Part shown: positions 33,812 through 42,878 of the stretch, piece by piece | Layout of the letters: every line of letters starts with the position of its first letter | How positions within the stretch are numbered: the stretch's first letter is position 1 | Assembly (NCBI RefSeq): GCF_031348265.1 | Contig: NZ_CP133771.1 | Location: 5,518,001-5,582,000 of the forward strand | Source of the DNA: Streptomyces collinus | GTDB taxonomy: Bacteria; Actinomycetota; Actinomycetes; Streptomycetales; Streptomycetaceae | Reading direction: 5' to 3' | Length of the DNA: 64,000 nucleotides | Notes under the pieces: generated by a model | Told to the model about the DNA's origin: nothing | Databases searched by the model: none | The model's input: only the letters and a program-made list of their open reading frames with translations | Program-made: the position numbers and the translations under genes

Positions 33812-35086
33812 TCAGGCGGCCGTGGCCAGTTCCCGGCGCTGCAGCCGGGCCGCCCGGGTGCCGAAGACCGTGATGGTGACGACGCCCAGGACCGCCAGGA
33901 GTCCGACCCCGACCGTCCCGGCCCAGCCGCCCGCGTGGAAGGCGATCGCGCCGACCGTGCTGCCCGCGCTGGAACCGATGTAGTACGCGGACTGGTACAG
34001 CGCCGAGGCCTGGGCGCGGCCGTGCGTGGCCGTCTTGCTGACCGCGGAGGAGGCGACCGCGTGGCCCGCGAAGAAGCCCGCCGTGATGAGGACCAGGCCC
34101 GCCAGGACCAGCGGGAGCGAGTCCGCCAGGGACAACAGCAGACCCGCCGTCGTCGTACCGCCCGCCGCGTACAGCGCGCCCCGCCGGCCCAGCCGCCCGA
34201 CCAGCCGGCCCGCCGTCGACGCCGACACCGTGCCGACCAGGTAGACCAGGAAGATCGAGCCGATGATGCCCTGCGGCAAGGAGAACGGAGCCTCGGTCAG
34301 CCGGTAGCCGATGACCGTGTACACACCGCCGAACACCGTCATGAACAGTGCGCCGATCGCGTACAGCCGGCACAGCAGCGGGTCGGACAGGTGGCCGCGG
34401 ACCGTCCGGGCCAGGACGCGCGGCCGCAGCGAACCGGCCTTGAAGTGCTTGGGGGCGGGGAGCAGCAGCCGGAAGGCCACCGCGCACGCCACCGCGATCA
34501 CACCGATGACCCCGACGGCGATCCGCCAGCCCCATTCCTGCGCGACCCAGCCGGTGATGACCCGGCCGCTCATCCCGCCGACGCTGTTGCCCGCGACGAA
34601 CAGTCCGATCGCCGTGACCAGCGCCTTCGGGCTGACCTCCTCCGCGAGATACGCCGTCGCCGAAGCGGGCAGCCCGGCGAGGGCGGCGCCCTGCAGCGCC
34701 CGCAGCGCGATCAGCACACCGAGAGAGGGGGCGAGCGGCACCAGCAGCCCGAGCGTGACGGCCACCGCGAGCGACGCGGTCATGACCGCCCGGCGTCCGA
34801 AGCGCTCCGACAGGGCGCTCATCGGCAGCACGAACAGCGCCAGCCCGCCCGTCGCGGCGGCCACCGTCCAGCTCGCGTCGCTCGCCGCCACACCGAACTC
34901 GCCGGAGATCAGCGGGAGCAGCGCCTGCGTGGAGTACAGCAGCGCGAAGGTCGCGACACCCGCGAGGAAGAGGGCGAAGCTCATCCGGCGGTAGCCGGGG
35001 CCGCCCGGGGAGACACGTGCATCGGGGGTGGGAACAGAGGCATCGGCGCCCACGATCGTGGACGCCCCGGTACTGGCGGGAGACAT
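33812..35086 (-). CDS. MFS transporter (YnfM-like, DHA1-type)
   Basis: A 424-residue transporter with 12 predicted hydrophobic segments. It has the loop 2-3 motif (SALSERFGRRAVM) and the matching second-half loop GRLVGRLGRRGALY. It faces away from a LysR gene, with a dyad in the gap, so export is probably induced through LysR. The substrate is unknown. Confidence 0.87.
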   Translation of the reverse strand: MSPASTGASTIVGADASVPTPDARVSPGGPGYRRMSFALFLAGVATFALLYSTQALLPLISGEFGVAASDASWTVAAATGGLALFVLPMSALSERFGRRAVMTASLAVAVTLGLLVPLAPSLGVLIALRALQGAALAGLPASATAYLAEEVSPKALVTAIGLFVAGNSVGGMSGRVITGWVAQEWGWRIAVGVIGVIAVACAVAFRLLLPAPKHFKAGSLRPRVLARTVRGHLSDPLLCRLYAIGALFMTVFGGVYTVIGYRLTEAPFSLPQGIIGSIFLVYLVGTVSASTAGRLVGRLGRRGALYAAGGTTTAGLLLSLADSLPLVLAGLVLITAGFFAGHAVASSAVSKTATHGRAQASALYQSAYYIGSSAGSTVGAIAFHAGGWAGTVGVGLLAVLGVVTITVFGTRAARLQRRELATAA

Positions 35087-35127
35087 GCCTCGAACCTACG
35101 GACGCCGCACTCATCCGTCCAATGCAT

Positions 35128-35147
35128 GGAACGGTCATAATCGTTCC
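35128..35147. promoter_or_regulatory. LysR-type operator between MFS and lysR genes
   Basis: GGAACG-N8-CGTTCC, a perfect inverted repeat, lies between the divergent starts and ends one base before the lysR ATG. A smaller TCCA-N5-TGGA dyad is next to it. Confidence 0.6.
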
Positions 35148-35148
35148 C

Positions 35149-36111
35149 ATGGTGCATCAACCAAGCTCACAGCCACGCCTGTCACCAAGCAGTGACACAG
35201 AAGACATGGCAGAGATGTCGAAGCTGCTGGCGCCGCGCCTCGCCTACTTCGCGGGCGTCGCCCGCACCGAGCACGTCACCCGCGCCGCCCAGGAGATGAA
35301 CGTCCCCCAGTCGACCCTGTCCCGCTCCATGGCCCGCCTGGAGCAGGACCTGGGCGTCGACCTGTTCGCCCGGCACGGCCGCACGGTCTCCCTCACCCCG
35401 GCCGGCCGCACCTTCCTCACCTCCGTCGAACGTGCCCTGGCCGAGGTCGAGCGCGCCGCCGAGGAGGTCCGCGCCGACGCCGACCCGACCACCGGCAAGG
35501 TCGCCTTCGGCTTCCTGCACACCATGGGCGCCGAGACCGTCCCGGGCCTGCTGCACGCCTTCCGCGCCGACCACCCGCGCGTCCGTTTCAGCCTCGTCCA
35601 GAACTACGGGGAGGCCATGCTGGAACGCCTCCGCGCCGGCGAGCTCGACCTGTGCCTGACGTCCCCGGTGCCGGACGCCCCCGACCTCGTGGCCCGCCGC
35701 CTGGACGAGCAGAAGCTGCGCCTGGTCGTCCCCGCCGACCACTCCCTGGCCGGCCGCCGCCGCATCCGCCTCGCCGAGGCCGCGGACGAAACCTTCGTCA
35801 CCCTGGAACCCGGTTACGGCCTGCGCCGCATCACCGACGACCTCTGCAAGGAGGCCGGCTTCAAGCCCCGCATCGCCTTCGAGGGCGAGGAGGCGGAAAC
35901 GCTGAGGGGCTTGGTGGCGGCGGGCCTGGGAGTGGCCCTCCTGCCCCCGCCGGCGGTCCCGCGCCCCGGGGTGGTGGAACTGACGGTCACGGCCCCCCGC
36001 GCGGCCCGCGAGATCGGCGTGGCCTGGCTGGAGGGCCATCCGGACACGCCGCCGGTGGCGGCTTTCAAGAAGTTCCTGCTCTCGAGAAGAGGCAGTTTGC
36101 TGCCGACTTGA
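35149..36111 (+). CDS. LysR family transcriptional regulator
   Basis: A 320-residue regulator. The winged helix is clear (TRAAQEMNVPQSTLSRSMARLEQDLGVDLFARHGR), and the C-terminal part is a substrate-binding-protein-like effector domain (VRFSLVQNYGEAMLERL, LEPGYGLRRITDDL). About 25 residues precede the helix, so the later ATG 35206 (MAEMSKLL) is also plausible; it would move the dyad at 35128 clear of the gene. It most likely controls the divergent MFS gene. An intergenic repeat starts at its stop codon. Confidence 0.88.
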   Translation: MVHQPSSQPRLSPSSDTEDMAEMSKLLAPRLAYFAGVARTEHVTRAAQEMNVPQSTLSRSMARLEQDLGVDLFARHGRTVSLTPAGRTFLTSVERALAEVERAAEEVRADADPTTGKVAFGFLHTMGAETVPGLLHAFRADHPRVRFSLVQNYGEAMLERLRAGELDLCLTSPVPDAPDLVARRLDEQKLRLVVPADHSLAGRRRIRLAEAADETFVTLEPGYGLRRITDDLCKEAGFKPRIAFEGEEAETLRGLVAAGLGVALLPPPAVPRPGVVELTVTAPRAAREIGVAWLEGHPDTPPVAAFKKFLLSRRGSLLPT

Positions 36112-36143
36112 GGGGCGCGGGGAACTGCGCGAGCAACCCACCA
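36111..36143 (+). repeat. Dispersed Streptomyces intergenic repeat, copy 3
   Basis: Core GGCGCGGGGAACTGCGCGA, then GCAACCCACCAC, directly after the lysR stop and 40 bases from the end of the convergent hydrolase gene. Confidence 0.85.
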
Positions 36144-36183
36144 CAAACCCGCACCCCGAAAACCACGGGCACCTCACATGGCG

Positions 36184-36942
36184 CTACCGCCTCGAAGGAC
36201 TGAACCCCGCCGCGAGCGGCATCCGCAACCCCAACGGCGGCGGCGCCGCGAACGCGTCCCGCACGGGCCTCGACACCACCCGCCCGAACAACGCCCCCAT
36301 CACGAAGTCCTCGGCCAGCGCCAGCACTTCGTCCCGGTACTGGTGCAACCCGTGCCCGTCGGCGTGCACTTCGAACCGGCACACGTCCCGGTTCGCCTTC
36401 TTCGCCCGCGCCGCCAGCCGGAACGACAGCTCGGGATCCGTCCGCCCGTCGTTCGTGCCGTGCACGATCAGCACCTGGCGTCCGACCAACTGCTTCACCG
36501 GTTCGGGTGGCGCCGCGACGTCCTCCTCCGGCAGCCAGGGGGCGAGCGCCAGCACGGAGTTGACGGCGTCGTGGCCCCCCGCCCGCAGCCCTGCCCGGCC
36601 GCCCATCCCGAGACCCACGAGGCAGACCGGGACGTCCCCGTAGCGCCGTACGATCTCGTCGGCCGCCCAGGTGGCGTCCTGCGCGAGATGGGCCTCGCTG
36701 CCGTTCCAGCCGCGGTAGCGGTAGTGCACCACGTGCGCGGCGAGACCCTCGTCCCGGCCCGCGCGGGCCAGCCGTCGCCCGACGGCGCGCATGGAGGCGG
36801 TCGCCAGCATGGGGGACGGTCTGCGGGCGGAGACCTCGTCACCGCCGGGGAGCAGCAGCACCGCGCCGCTCACCGCCGTCGGCTGCGGACCGAGTGCCCT
36901 GCCCAGCCGGGCCCTGCGAACCGGCGTCGCTTGGTGTGCCAT
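36184..36942 (-). CDS. Alpha/beta hydrolase-fold protein lacking the nucleophile serine
   Basis: A 252-residue protein of the dienelactone-hydrolase/alpha-beta hydrolase fold: VLLLPGGDE for the oxyanion strand, LIVHGTNDGRTDPE for the late acidic residue and ADGHGLHQY for the His. The nucleophile elbow reads VGLGMGG, with Gly where Ser or Cys should be. Unless the alignment is off, this protein cannot be an ordinary esterase and may bind a ligand or partner. It stands alone between two convergent or divergent neighbours. Confidence 0.75.
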   Translation of the reverse strand: MAHQATPVRRARLGRALGPQPTAVSGAVLLLPGGDEVSARRPSPMLATASMRAVGRRLARAGRDEGLAAHVVHYRYRGWNGSEAHLAQDATWAADEIVRRYGDVPVCLVGLGMGGRAGLRAGGHDAVNSVLALAPWLPEEDVAAPPEPVKQLVGRQVLIVHGTNDGRTDPELSFRLAARAKKANRDVCRFEVHADGHGLHQYRDEVLALAEDFVMGALFGRVVSRPVRDAFAAPPPLGLRMPLAAGFSPSRR

Positions 36943-37037
36943 GACAGAACAGTGTCAGAAGCGCGGGTGTACTCGACCCGTCCTCGGGGTCACCGTTACG
37001 TATCGACGAAAAAGTAAAGCAGCCGGGGCCGCGCCCT

Positions 37038-37049
37038 CTACGCGCGTAG
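37038..37049. promoter_or_regulatory. Nucleoside-regulon palindrome upstream of add
   Basis: CTACGCGCGTAG, perfect, 16 bases before the add ATG. TAGAGT at 37054-37059 could be the -10 box of a leaderless message starting at the ATG, leaving the operator just upstream of it. Confidence 0.75.
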
Positions 37050-37065
37050 GAGTTAGAGTGCGGAA

Positions 37066-38223
37066 ATGACGAGCCAGACCACCGCGAACACCCCGACAAC
37101 GGACCAGATCCACCGGGCGCCCAAGGTTCTGCTGCACGACCACCTCGACGGCGGTCTGCGCCCCGGCACCATCGTCGAACTCGCCCGCGAGAGCGGCTAT
37201 ACCCAGCTCCCCGACACCGACCCCGAGAAGCTCGGCGTGTGGTTCCGCGAAGCCGCCGACTCCGGCTCCCTGGAGCGGTATCTGGAGACGTTCTCCCACA
37301 CCGTCGGCGTCATGCAGACCCGCGACGCCCTGGTCCGGGTCGCCGCCGAGTGCGCCGAGGACCTGGCCGCCGACGGCGTCGTCTACGCCGAGGTGCGCTA
37401 TGCCCCCGAGCAGCACCTGGAGGGCGGCCTCAGCCTCGAAGAGGTCGTCGGGGCCGTCAACGAGGGCTTCCGGGAAGGAGAACGGCGCGCACACGAGAAC
37501 GGGCAGCGCATCCGTGTCGGCGCGCTGCTCACCGCCATGCGGCACGCGGCCCGCGCCCTGGAGATCGCCGAACTCGCCAACCGTTACCGCGATCTGGGCG
37601 TCGTCGGCTTCGACATCGCCGGTGCCGAGGCCGGCTACCCGCCCACCCGGCACCTCGACGCCTTCGAGTACCTGAAGCGCGAGAACAACCACTTCACCAT
37701 CCACGCCGGGGAGGCCTTCGGGCTGCCCTCCATCTGGCAGGCCCTGCAGTGGTGCGGCGCCGACCGGCTCGGGCACGGCGTGCGGATCATCGACGACATC
37801 CAGGTCCACGAGGACGGCCGCGTCGAACTCGGGCGGCTCGCCTCCTACGTCCGGGACAAGCGCATCCCGCTGGAGCTGTGCCCGAGCTCCAACCTCCAGA
37901 CCGGGGCCGCCGCCTCGTACGCCGAGCACCCCATCGGGCTGCTGCGCAGGCTGCACTTCCGTGCCACGGTCAACACGGACAACCGCCTGATGTCCCACAC
38001 CAGCATGAGCCGGGAATTCGAGCACCTCGTCGAGGCATTCGGATACACGCTCGACGACATGCAGTGGTTCTCCGTCAATGCGATGAAATCAGCGTTCATT
38101 CCTTTCGATGAACGGCTGGCCATGATCAATGACGTCATCAAGCCCGGATATGCCGAGCTGAAATCCGAATGGCTGTTCCGTCAGACCGCTTCCACCAGTG
38201 GTTCTGCTGATGCCGAGGGCTGA
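37066..38223 (+). CDS. add: Adenosine deaminase
   Basis: A 385-residue metal enzyme that converts (deoxy)adenosine to (deoxy)inosine. Motifs in order are LLHDHLDGGLRP (metal HxH), HAGEAFGLPS (His and catalytic Glu), RLGHGVRI, ELCPSSNLQTGA and NTDNRLMS (metal Asp). Its product feeds the purine nucleoside phosphorylase at 56460. The last ~50 codons have noticeably lower third-position G/C than the rest of the gene. Confidence 0.95.
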   Translation: MTSQTTANTPTTDQIHRAPKVLLHDHLDGGLRPGTIVELARESGYTQLPDTDPEKLGVWFREAADSGSLERYLETFSHTVGVMQTRDALVRVAAECAEDLAADGVVYAEVRYAPEQHLEGGLSLEEVVGAVNEGFREGERRAHENGQRIRVGALLTAMRHAARALEIAELANRYRDLGVVGFDIAGAEAGYPPTRHLDAFEYLKRENNHFTIHAGEAFGLPSIWQALQWCGADRLGHGVRIIDDIQVHEDGRVELGRLASYVRDKRIPLELCPSSNLQTGAAASYAEHPIGLLRRLHFRATVNTDNRLMSHTSMSREFEHLVEAFGYTLDDMQWFSVNAMKSAFIPFDERLAMINDVIKPGYAELKSEWLFRQTASTSGSADAEG

Positions 38224-38364
38224 TCCGGGGTATTCGGCGTACTGCGGATGCAGACGGTGTTCGCAAATCCGACCGTATTTCGATGTTTGCGGCGGGTGGC
38301 GCCGGGTGTTTACGGTCGCTGGACCGCTCACCCATCCCGTCATCCCGTTACGAGGACGCATTTC

Positions 38365-38715
38365 ATGAAGCAGTCTGCTGCCAAGTCCCTCGGTGTCGCC
38401 GCGCTCGGTGCCGCCTTCGCCGCCTCCGGTGCGGGCGCCGCCAACGCCGCCCCGGCCCTCCCGGACACCGCCCAGACGCTGGAGACCGTCACCGCGGCGC
38501 TCCCTGCGGAGCAGCTCTCCCAGACGCTGCCGGGCTCGGGTGAGGCGCTGGGCCAGGGACAGCCGGCGGCCGGTGCCGGTCTGGCCGCCGCGCAGCCGGT
38601 CACCGAGCAGGTGCTCGCCACGGGCCCGACGGGTCCGGCCGGCCTGCTGGGCGGACTCCCGGTGCAGGGCCTGCCCACGCAGGGCCTGCCGGTGAACGGA
38701 GTGCCGGTCGGCTGA
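38365..38715 (+). CDS. Small secreted protein with GLP repeats
   Basis: A 116-residue protein with a Sec signal peptide (MKQSAAKSLGVAALGAAFAAS, cleavage after ANA) and an Ala/Gly/Gln-rich mature part ending in repeated GLPxxGLP units. It resembles a loose family of small secreted streptomycete proteins of unknown role; a degenerate relative may lie at 44600-44800. GAGG precedes the ATG. A very strong terminator follows. Confidence 0.75.
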   Translation: MKQSAAKSLGVAALGAAFAASGAGAANAAPALPDTAQTLETVTAALPAEQLSQTLPGSGEALGQGQPAAGAGLAAAQPVTEQVLATGPTGPAGLLGGLPVQGLPTQGLPVNGVPVG

Positions 38716-38740
38716 CCCACCCGCCGAGGCGGACACACAT

Positions 38741-38779
38741 GCCGATGGGGCGCACCCGCACGGGGTGCGCCCCATCGGC
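38741..38779. terminator. Bidirectional terminator, 17-bp perfect stem
   Basis: GCCGATGGGGCGCACCC pairs with its exact complement around the loop GCACG, between two convergent genes. GTTCTC follows on the + strand. Confidence 0.9.
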
Positions 38780-38796
38780 GTTCTCGCATCAGGGTG

Positions 38797-39009
38797 TCAC
38801 CAGGCCGTCTGGGTCTTGCCGTGGACCTTGTCCTCCGAGGGCAGCACGATCCACAGGGCGATGTACAGCAGGAACTGCGGGCCGGGCAGCAGGCACGAGA
38901 CGAGGAAGATCACGCGCATCGTCGTCGCGGAGGTGCCGAAGCGCCGTGCCAGCGCGGCGCACACTCCGCCGATCATGCGGCCGTGGGTGGGGCGGGCGAG
39001 GCGGGACAT
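38797..39009 (-). CDS. PspC-domain small membrane protein
   Basis: A 70-residue protein made of one PspC domain: RPTHGRMIGGVCAALARRFG, then RVIFLVSCLLPGPQFLLYIALWIVLP as the membrane part. Such proteins accompany envelope-stress systems. AAGGAG lies 6 bases before ATG 39009. No other Psp genes are nearby. Confidence 0.85.
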   Translation of the reverse strand: MSRLARPTHGRMIGGVCAALARRFGTSATTMRVIFLVSCLLPGPQFLLYIALWIVLPSEDKVHGKTQTAW

Positions 39010-39074
39010 GTGCGACTCCTTCAACGTCGGTGTGCGTGGGGTCTCTCGTCCGAGTACCCCATCTGCACTCCACG

Positions 39075-39659
39075 CTACGGAGACGAAGGGGGCAAAGCGT
39101 CGCTCCACGGGGCGATCCCGACCCTGGGAATCGTCGGGGTCCGACCCTGAGCCGGCTCCTCGGGCGGGAGGGGCGCACGCAGCACGCGGGCGGCGGTACG
39201 GCGGCGCAGCCAGGAGCGGCCCGCCGGGACCAGCGCGAGGTGCGCGAGGGCCACGCCCGCGGTGTTCAGGAACAGCGAGTCGACGTCGACGACCTGACCG
39301 GGCACGCCGGTCTGCAGCAGTTCGATGCCCCACGACAGCAGGGCGCCGGCCGCGACGGTGCGCAGCAGGGACGCCAGCGGCGAGACGACCAGCCTGCCGC
39401 TCACCATCGGCAGCAGCACACCCAGCGGGGCGAGCAGGGCCAGCCCCTCACCGATCCGGCGGGCCGCCGCGGGCCAGCCCAGGGCGAGATCGGCCCGGAT
39501 ACCGGCGAACGGCCGCAGATTGGCGGGCATCACCCAGGGGACGTCCAGCGGCCGCAGCGTTAACCAGGCGACGAACGCGAGGTGTGCGACGAGGAGGACA
39601 CCTCCTGTCACACGGATGCGGAACGCGGCGCTGCCGCCGATGGAGCCTTGACGCTGCAC
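39075..39659 (-). CDS. VanZ-like membrane protein
   Basis: A 194-residue membrane protein with about four hydrophobic segments. The VanZ-type signatures are LALLAPLGVLLPMV and the acidic region near the end of the fold, SWGIELLQTGVPGQVVDVDSLFLNTAG. VanZ members affect glycopeptide resistance or, more often, have no known role. GTG 39659 is preferred because GGGGGG lies just upstream. The tail after the last segment is Arg/Pro-rich. Confidence 0.8.
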   Translation of the reverse strand: MQRQGSIGGSAAFRIRVTGGVLLVAHLAFVAWLTLRPLDVPWVMPANLRPFAGIRADLALGWPAAARRIGEGLALLAPLGVLLPMVSGRLVVSPLASLLRTVAAGALLSWGIELLQTGVPGQVVDVDSLFLNTAGVALAHLALVPAGRSWLRRRTAARVLRAPLPPEEPAQGRTPTIPRVGIAPWSDALPPSSP

Positions 39660-39744
39660 GCCCCCCAAGACGCGGCCTCCGGCAGGATCGGTTCCGGGAT
39701 GGACCCGGACAGGCCTGTGAGGCATGCGCCACAGCCCGGCCGGG

Positions 39745-40365
39745 TCACTCCCCGGCCACGCCCTTCGACGGCGGTTCCGTGCTGCCCGGCCGGGCCCGCA
39801 CCTCGTCCGTGCACTCGTAGCGGCGCGGTGCCTCGCCGCCGGGACCGCCCAGGACCACCGAGCCGTCCCCCTCGGCCGCCGCCGAGTCGGAGAACGTGCA
39901 GACGATCTGCGCCAGGGCGTAGGAGGTGAGTCCGGCCGGTGCCGTGCTCAGCCGCAGCGTGTCCTCCGGATCGCCGGGGCGCGGTCCGCCGACGGTGATG
40001 CCGTCGCGGACGTCCGTGCTGTAGCCGGCTTCCTTCTCGGCGGCCGACGGCGGTGTGGCGAGCTGGTCCAGCAGGCCCTGCGCCACGAGCATGCGCCGCT
40101 CGGAGTCGGCCGCGCCGTCCGGGACCCGCACGGTCCGGTCGACGGTCACCAGAGCGGACCCGCACAGCAGGAACACCTGCACCGGCAGCCCCCGGGCCGC
40201 CTGCGTCGAGACGTCCGGCTCGGAGAGCGAGCACTGCACCCGCGAGGGCGCGGCCCCGAAGTTCGTCGGCACCTCCGTGGCCCGGATCCCGCAGCCGGCC
40301 AGCAGCACGGCGAGCGCCGGAACGGCCAGCAGACGGGGCACGGCCGCGAGACGGGCGGTCATCAT
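39745..40365 (-). CDS. Putative lipoprotein downstream of afsQ2
   Basis: A 206-residue exported lipoprotein with lipobox LLAGCG. The mature part has a GerMN/LpqB-like pattern (QVFLLCGSALVTVDRTVRVP, LLDQLATPP). Its ATG overlaps the AfsQ2 stop (ATGA), so it is the third gene of the afsQ1-afsQ2 operon. It may report envelope state to the sensor kinase; this is inferred from linkage, as with LpqB beside MtrA/MtrB. ATG 40362 is an alternative start. Confidence 0.85.
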   Translation of the reverse strand: MMTARLAAVPRLLAVPALAVLLAGCGIRATEVPTNFGAAPSRVQCSLSEPDVSTQAARGLPVQVFLLCGSALVTVDRTVRVPDGAADSERRMLVAQGLLDQLATPPSAAEKEAGYSTDVRDGITVGGPRPGDPEDTLRLSTAPAGLTSYALAQIVCTFSDSAAAEGDGSVVLGGPGGEAPRRYECTDEVRARPGSTEPPSKGVAGE

Positions 40366-41966
40366 GCGTCCCCCTTCGATTCCTCGCCCTGGGGCCGGTC
40401 GGTGCCGCTCTCGGGCCTCAGACCGTCCTCGGCGGGCTGCTCCTCCGCGGGGGACGTGCCGCGCGGGAGCCGCAGGGTGAACACCGCGCCGGAGTCGGGC
40501 GAGTTGGCCGCGGTGATCTCGCCGCCGTGGATGTGGGCGTTCTCCAGCGCGATGGACAGACCCAGGCCGCTGCCCTCGGAACGCGGACGCGAGGCACTGG
40601 CCTTGTAGAAGCGGTCGAAGACGTGCGGCAGGACGTCCTCCGGGATGCCGGGGCCGTGGTCCTGCACCTCGATGACGATCGAGTCGTCCGCCTCCCGCAC
40701 CGACACCCGCACCGGGGAGCCGCCGTGCTTGAGCGCGTTGCCGATCAGGTTGGCCAGGATGACGTCCAGGCGGCGCGGGTCCAGCCGGGCGTGCAGGCCG
40801 CGCTCGGCGTCCAGCTCGACCGCGTCCAGCCAGGCCCGGGCGTCGATGCAGGCGGTGATCTGGTCGGCGAGGTCGACGTCGTCCAGGACCAGCCGGGCGG
40901 TGCCCGCGTCGAAGCGGGTGACCTCCATCAGGTTCTCGACCAGGTCGTTCAGCCGCCGCGTCTCGCTCACCACCAGCCGGACGGCGGGCTCGATCATCGG
41001 GTCCATGCTCCCGGTCTCCGCCTCCAGCTCCTCCTCCAGCACCTCCGTGACGGCGGTGATGGCGGTGAGCGGCGTGCGCAGCTCATGGCTCATGTCCGCC
41101 ACGAACCGCCGGGACGACTCGTCGCGGGCGGCCATGTCGGCGACCCGCTTCTCCAGTGCCTCGGCCGCGTTGTTGAACGTCCGGGACAGATCGGCGAGTT
41201 CATCCGTCCCCGACACCCGCAGCCGGGTGTCCAGTTTGCCCTCGCCGAGCCGCCGCGCGGCCGCCCCGAGCCGCTGCACCGGCTTCAGCACCGTCGTCGC
41301 CGCGGCCTGCGCGAGCAGTGCCGAGCCGATCAGCGCGAGGCCCGTGGCGATGCCCAGCGACCAGGCCAGCGAGTTGAGGTCCTTCGCCTCCGGCTCCAGC
41401 GACTTGAGCATGTAACCGGTCGGCCCGCCGCCGATCACGCGCGTACCGGCCACCAGGTACGGCGTGTCGTGGTCGACTATCCGCTGCCAGTACAGGTGGT
41501 ACGGCTGCTTGTTGCTGCCGTCGACCTTCTGCGCCTTGTTCACGGCCGTGCGCAGCGAGACCGGCACGTCGCCCAGCGAGAAGCCGCTCAGGCCGCCGGA
41601 GCTGCCGTAGACGGTCCGGCCCGCGGTGTCGCGGCCGACCAGCAGCACACTGAAGCGCTGGTCGCTGCCCGCCATCTGGCCCGCGGTGTGCTGCAGCTCG
41701 TCCTGCGTCGGACGCTCGGGCAGCGCGGCAGCCCGGTTCTGCATCTCCTGCTCGAAGTCGCGCAGCACGGCGTCCTGGGTGCGGGTGAGCACGGCCTCGC
41801 GGTTGAGCCAGTACGCGATCGCGGACGCGGACACGGCGGCCGTCAGGGCCACCAGGCCGAAGACGACGACCAGTCGCAGCCGCAGGCTGGTGAAGCGCAG
41901 CCGCGACAGAACTCCCTTGCGCGCCCCGGTCCAGCCGCGGGCCCCCCCTTGGTGCGCCTGGGTCAC
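40362..41966 (-). CDS. afsQ2: AfsQ2 sensor histidine kinase
   Basis: A 534-residue two-pass membrane kinase. An N-terminal segment (LVVVFGLVALTAAVSASAIA) and a second around LGIATGLALIGSALLAQAA flank an extracytoplasmic sensor of about 150 residues. HAMP, HisKA with SRRFVADMSHELRTPL (phospho-His) and HATPase with NLIGNALKHGG, DHGPGIP and GSGLGLSI follow. GTG 41966 overlaps the AfsQ1 stop by 4 bases. In S. coelicolor AfsQ1/Q2 responds to nitrogen-rich (glutamate) conditions and affects antibiotic production. Confidence 0.95.
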   Translation of the reverse strand: MTQAHQGGARGWTGARKGVLSRLRFTSLRLRLVVVFGLVALTAAVSASAIAYWLNREAVLTRTQDAVLRDFEQEMQNRAAALPERPTQDELQHTAGQMAGSDQRFSVLLVGRDTAGRTVYGSSGGLSGFSLGDVPVSLRTAVNKAQKVDGSNKQPYHLYWQRIVDHDTPYLVAGTRVIGGGPTGYMLKSLEPEAKDLNSLAWSLGIATGLALIGSALLAQAAATTVLKPVQRLGAAARRLGEGKLDTRLRVSGTDELADLSRTFNNAAEALEKRVADMAARDESSRRFVADMSHELRTPLTAITAVTEVLEEELEAETGSMDPMIEPAVRLVVSETRRLNDLVENLMEVTRFDAGTARLVLDDVDLADQITACIDARAWLDAVELDAERGLHARLDPRRLDVILANLIGNALKHGGSPVRVSVREADDSIVIEVQDHGPGIPEDVLPHVFDRFYKASASRPRSEGSGLGLSIALENAHIHGGEITAANSPDSGAVFTLRLPRGTSPAEEQPAEDGLRPESGTDRPQGEESKGDA

Positions 41967-42640
41967 TGAGGCGCGTCCAGCCGGTAGCCGACACCCCGCA
42001 CGGTACGGATCAGCGTCGGGGACGACGGCACGTCCTCGACCTTGGCGCGCAGCCGCTGGACACACGCGTCCACGAGCCGCGAGTCGCCCAGGTAGTCGTG
42101 TTCCCACACCAGCCGCAGCAGCTGCTGCCGGGACAGCGCCTGGCCCGGCCGCCGGCTCAGCTCCAGCAGCAGCCGCAGCTCGGTCGGCGTGAGCTGGAGG
42201 TCCTCGCCGTTCTTCGTCACGGTCATCGCCGAGCGGTCGATGACGAGGCTGCCGAAGCTCGCCGCGTCGTTCGACTCCCGCTCGCCGCGCCGCAGCACGG
42301 CCCGGATCCGGGCGTCCAGCACCCGGCCCTGCACCGGTTTGACGACATAGTCGTCGGCGCCGGACTCCAGCCCGACCACGACGTCGATGTCGTCGCTGCG
42401 CGCGGTCAGCAAGATGATCGGCAACTGGTCCGTGCGCCGGATGCGCCGGCACACCTCGAACCCGTCGATGCCGGGCAGCATCACGTCCAGCACGATCAGA
42501 TCCGGCCGCTGCTCGCGCAGGAGCTTCAGACCGTCCTCACCGCTGGCAGCGGTCGCCACGCGGTGACCCTGGCGCGTCAGTGAGAGCTCCAGGGCCGTCC
42601 GGATGGCGTCGTCGTCCTCGATCAGCAACAGGGAAGGCAC
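41963..42640 (-). CDS. afsQ1: AfsQ1 response regulator (OmpR family)
   Basis: A 225-residue regulator, the length known for AfsQ1. The receiver domain has the acidic pocket LLIEDDDAIR, phospho-Asp in LIVLDVMLPGIDGFEV and the conserved Lys in DDYVVKPV. The winged helix is LTPTELRLLLELSRRPGQALSRQQLLRLVWE. GTG 42640 is chosen for that length; an in-frame ATG lies 18 bases upstream. It is divergent from sigQ and binds a site between them. Confidence 0.95.
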   Translation of the reverse strand: MPSLLLIEDDDAIRTALELSLTRQGHRVATAASGEDGLKLLREQRPDLIVLDVMLPGIDGFEVCRRIRRTDQLPIILLTARSDDIDVVVGLESGADDYVVKPVQGRVLDARIRAVLRRGERESNDAASFGSLVIDRSAMTVTKNGEDLQLTPTELRLLLELSRRPGQALSRQQLLRLVWEHDYLGDSRLVDACVQRLRAKVEDVPSSPTLIRTVRGVGYRLDAPQ

Positions 42641-42752
42641 GCGCTCATTCTGGCCCATGGAGGGGTCGGGGTTCGACCGGTGGGGCCCACTCGGTGCGGC
42701 CGGTACCGCCGACGCGTGTGTGCAGCCTGTGTGCGGCCTGTGGCCGACCCCT

Positions 42753-42768
42753 GTGACAGGTCTGTGAC
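42753..42768. promoter_or_regulatory. AfsQ1-binding site
   Basis: GTGAC-AGGTCT-GTGAC is an exact match to the published AfsQ1 consensus GTnAC-N6-GTnAC, midway between afsQ1 and sigQ. Confidence 0.85.
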
Positions 42769-42878
42769 AGTCGGCGGACACGGCCATGAAAGTGCCGCGG
42801 CAAGCTTTTCGGCACAGGCAAGGAAGCCCGCCCCAACCGGCGGGCCGCACACCGGAAGTCCACGACGGGGGGCGCGAG

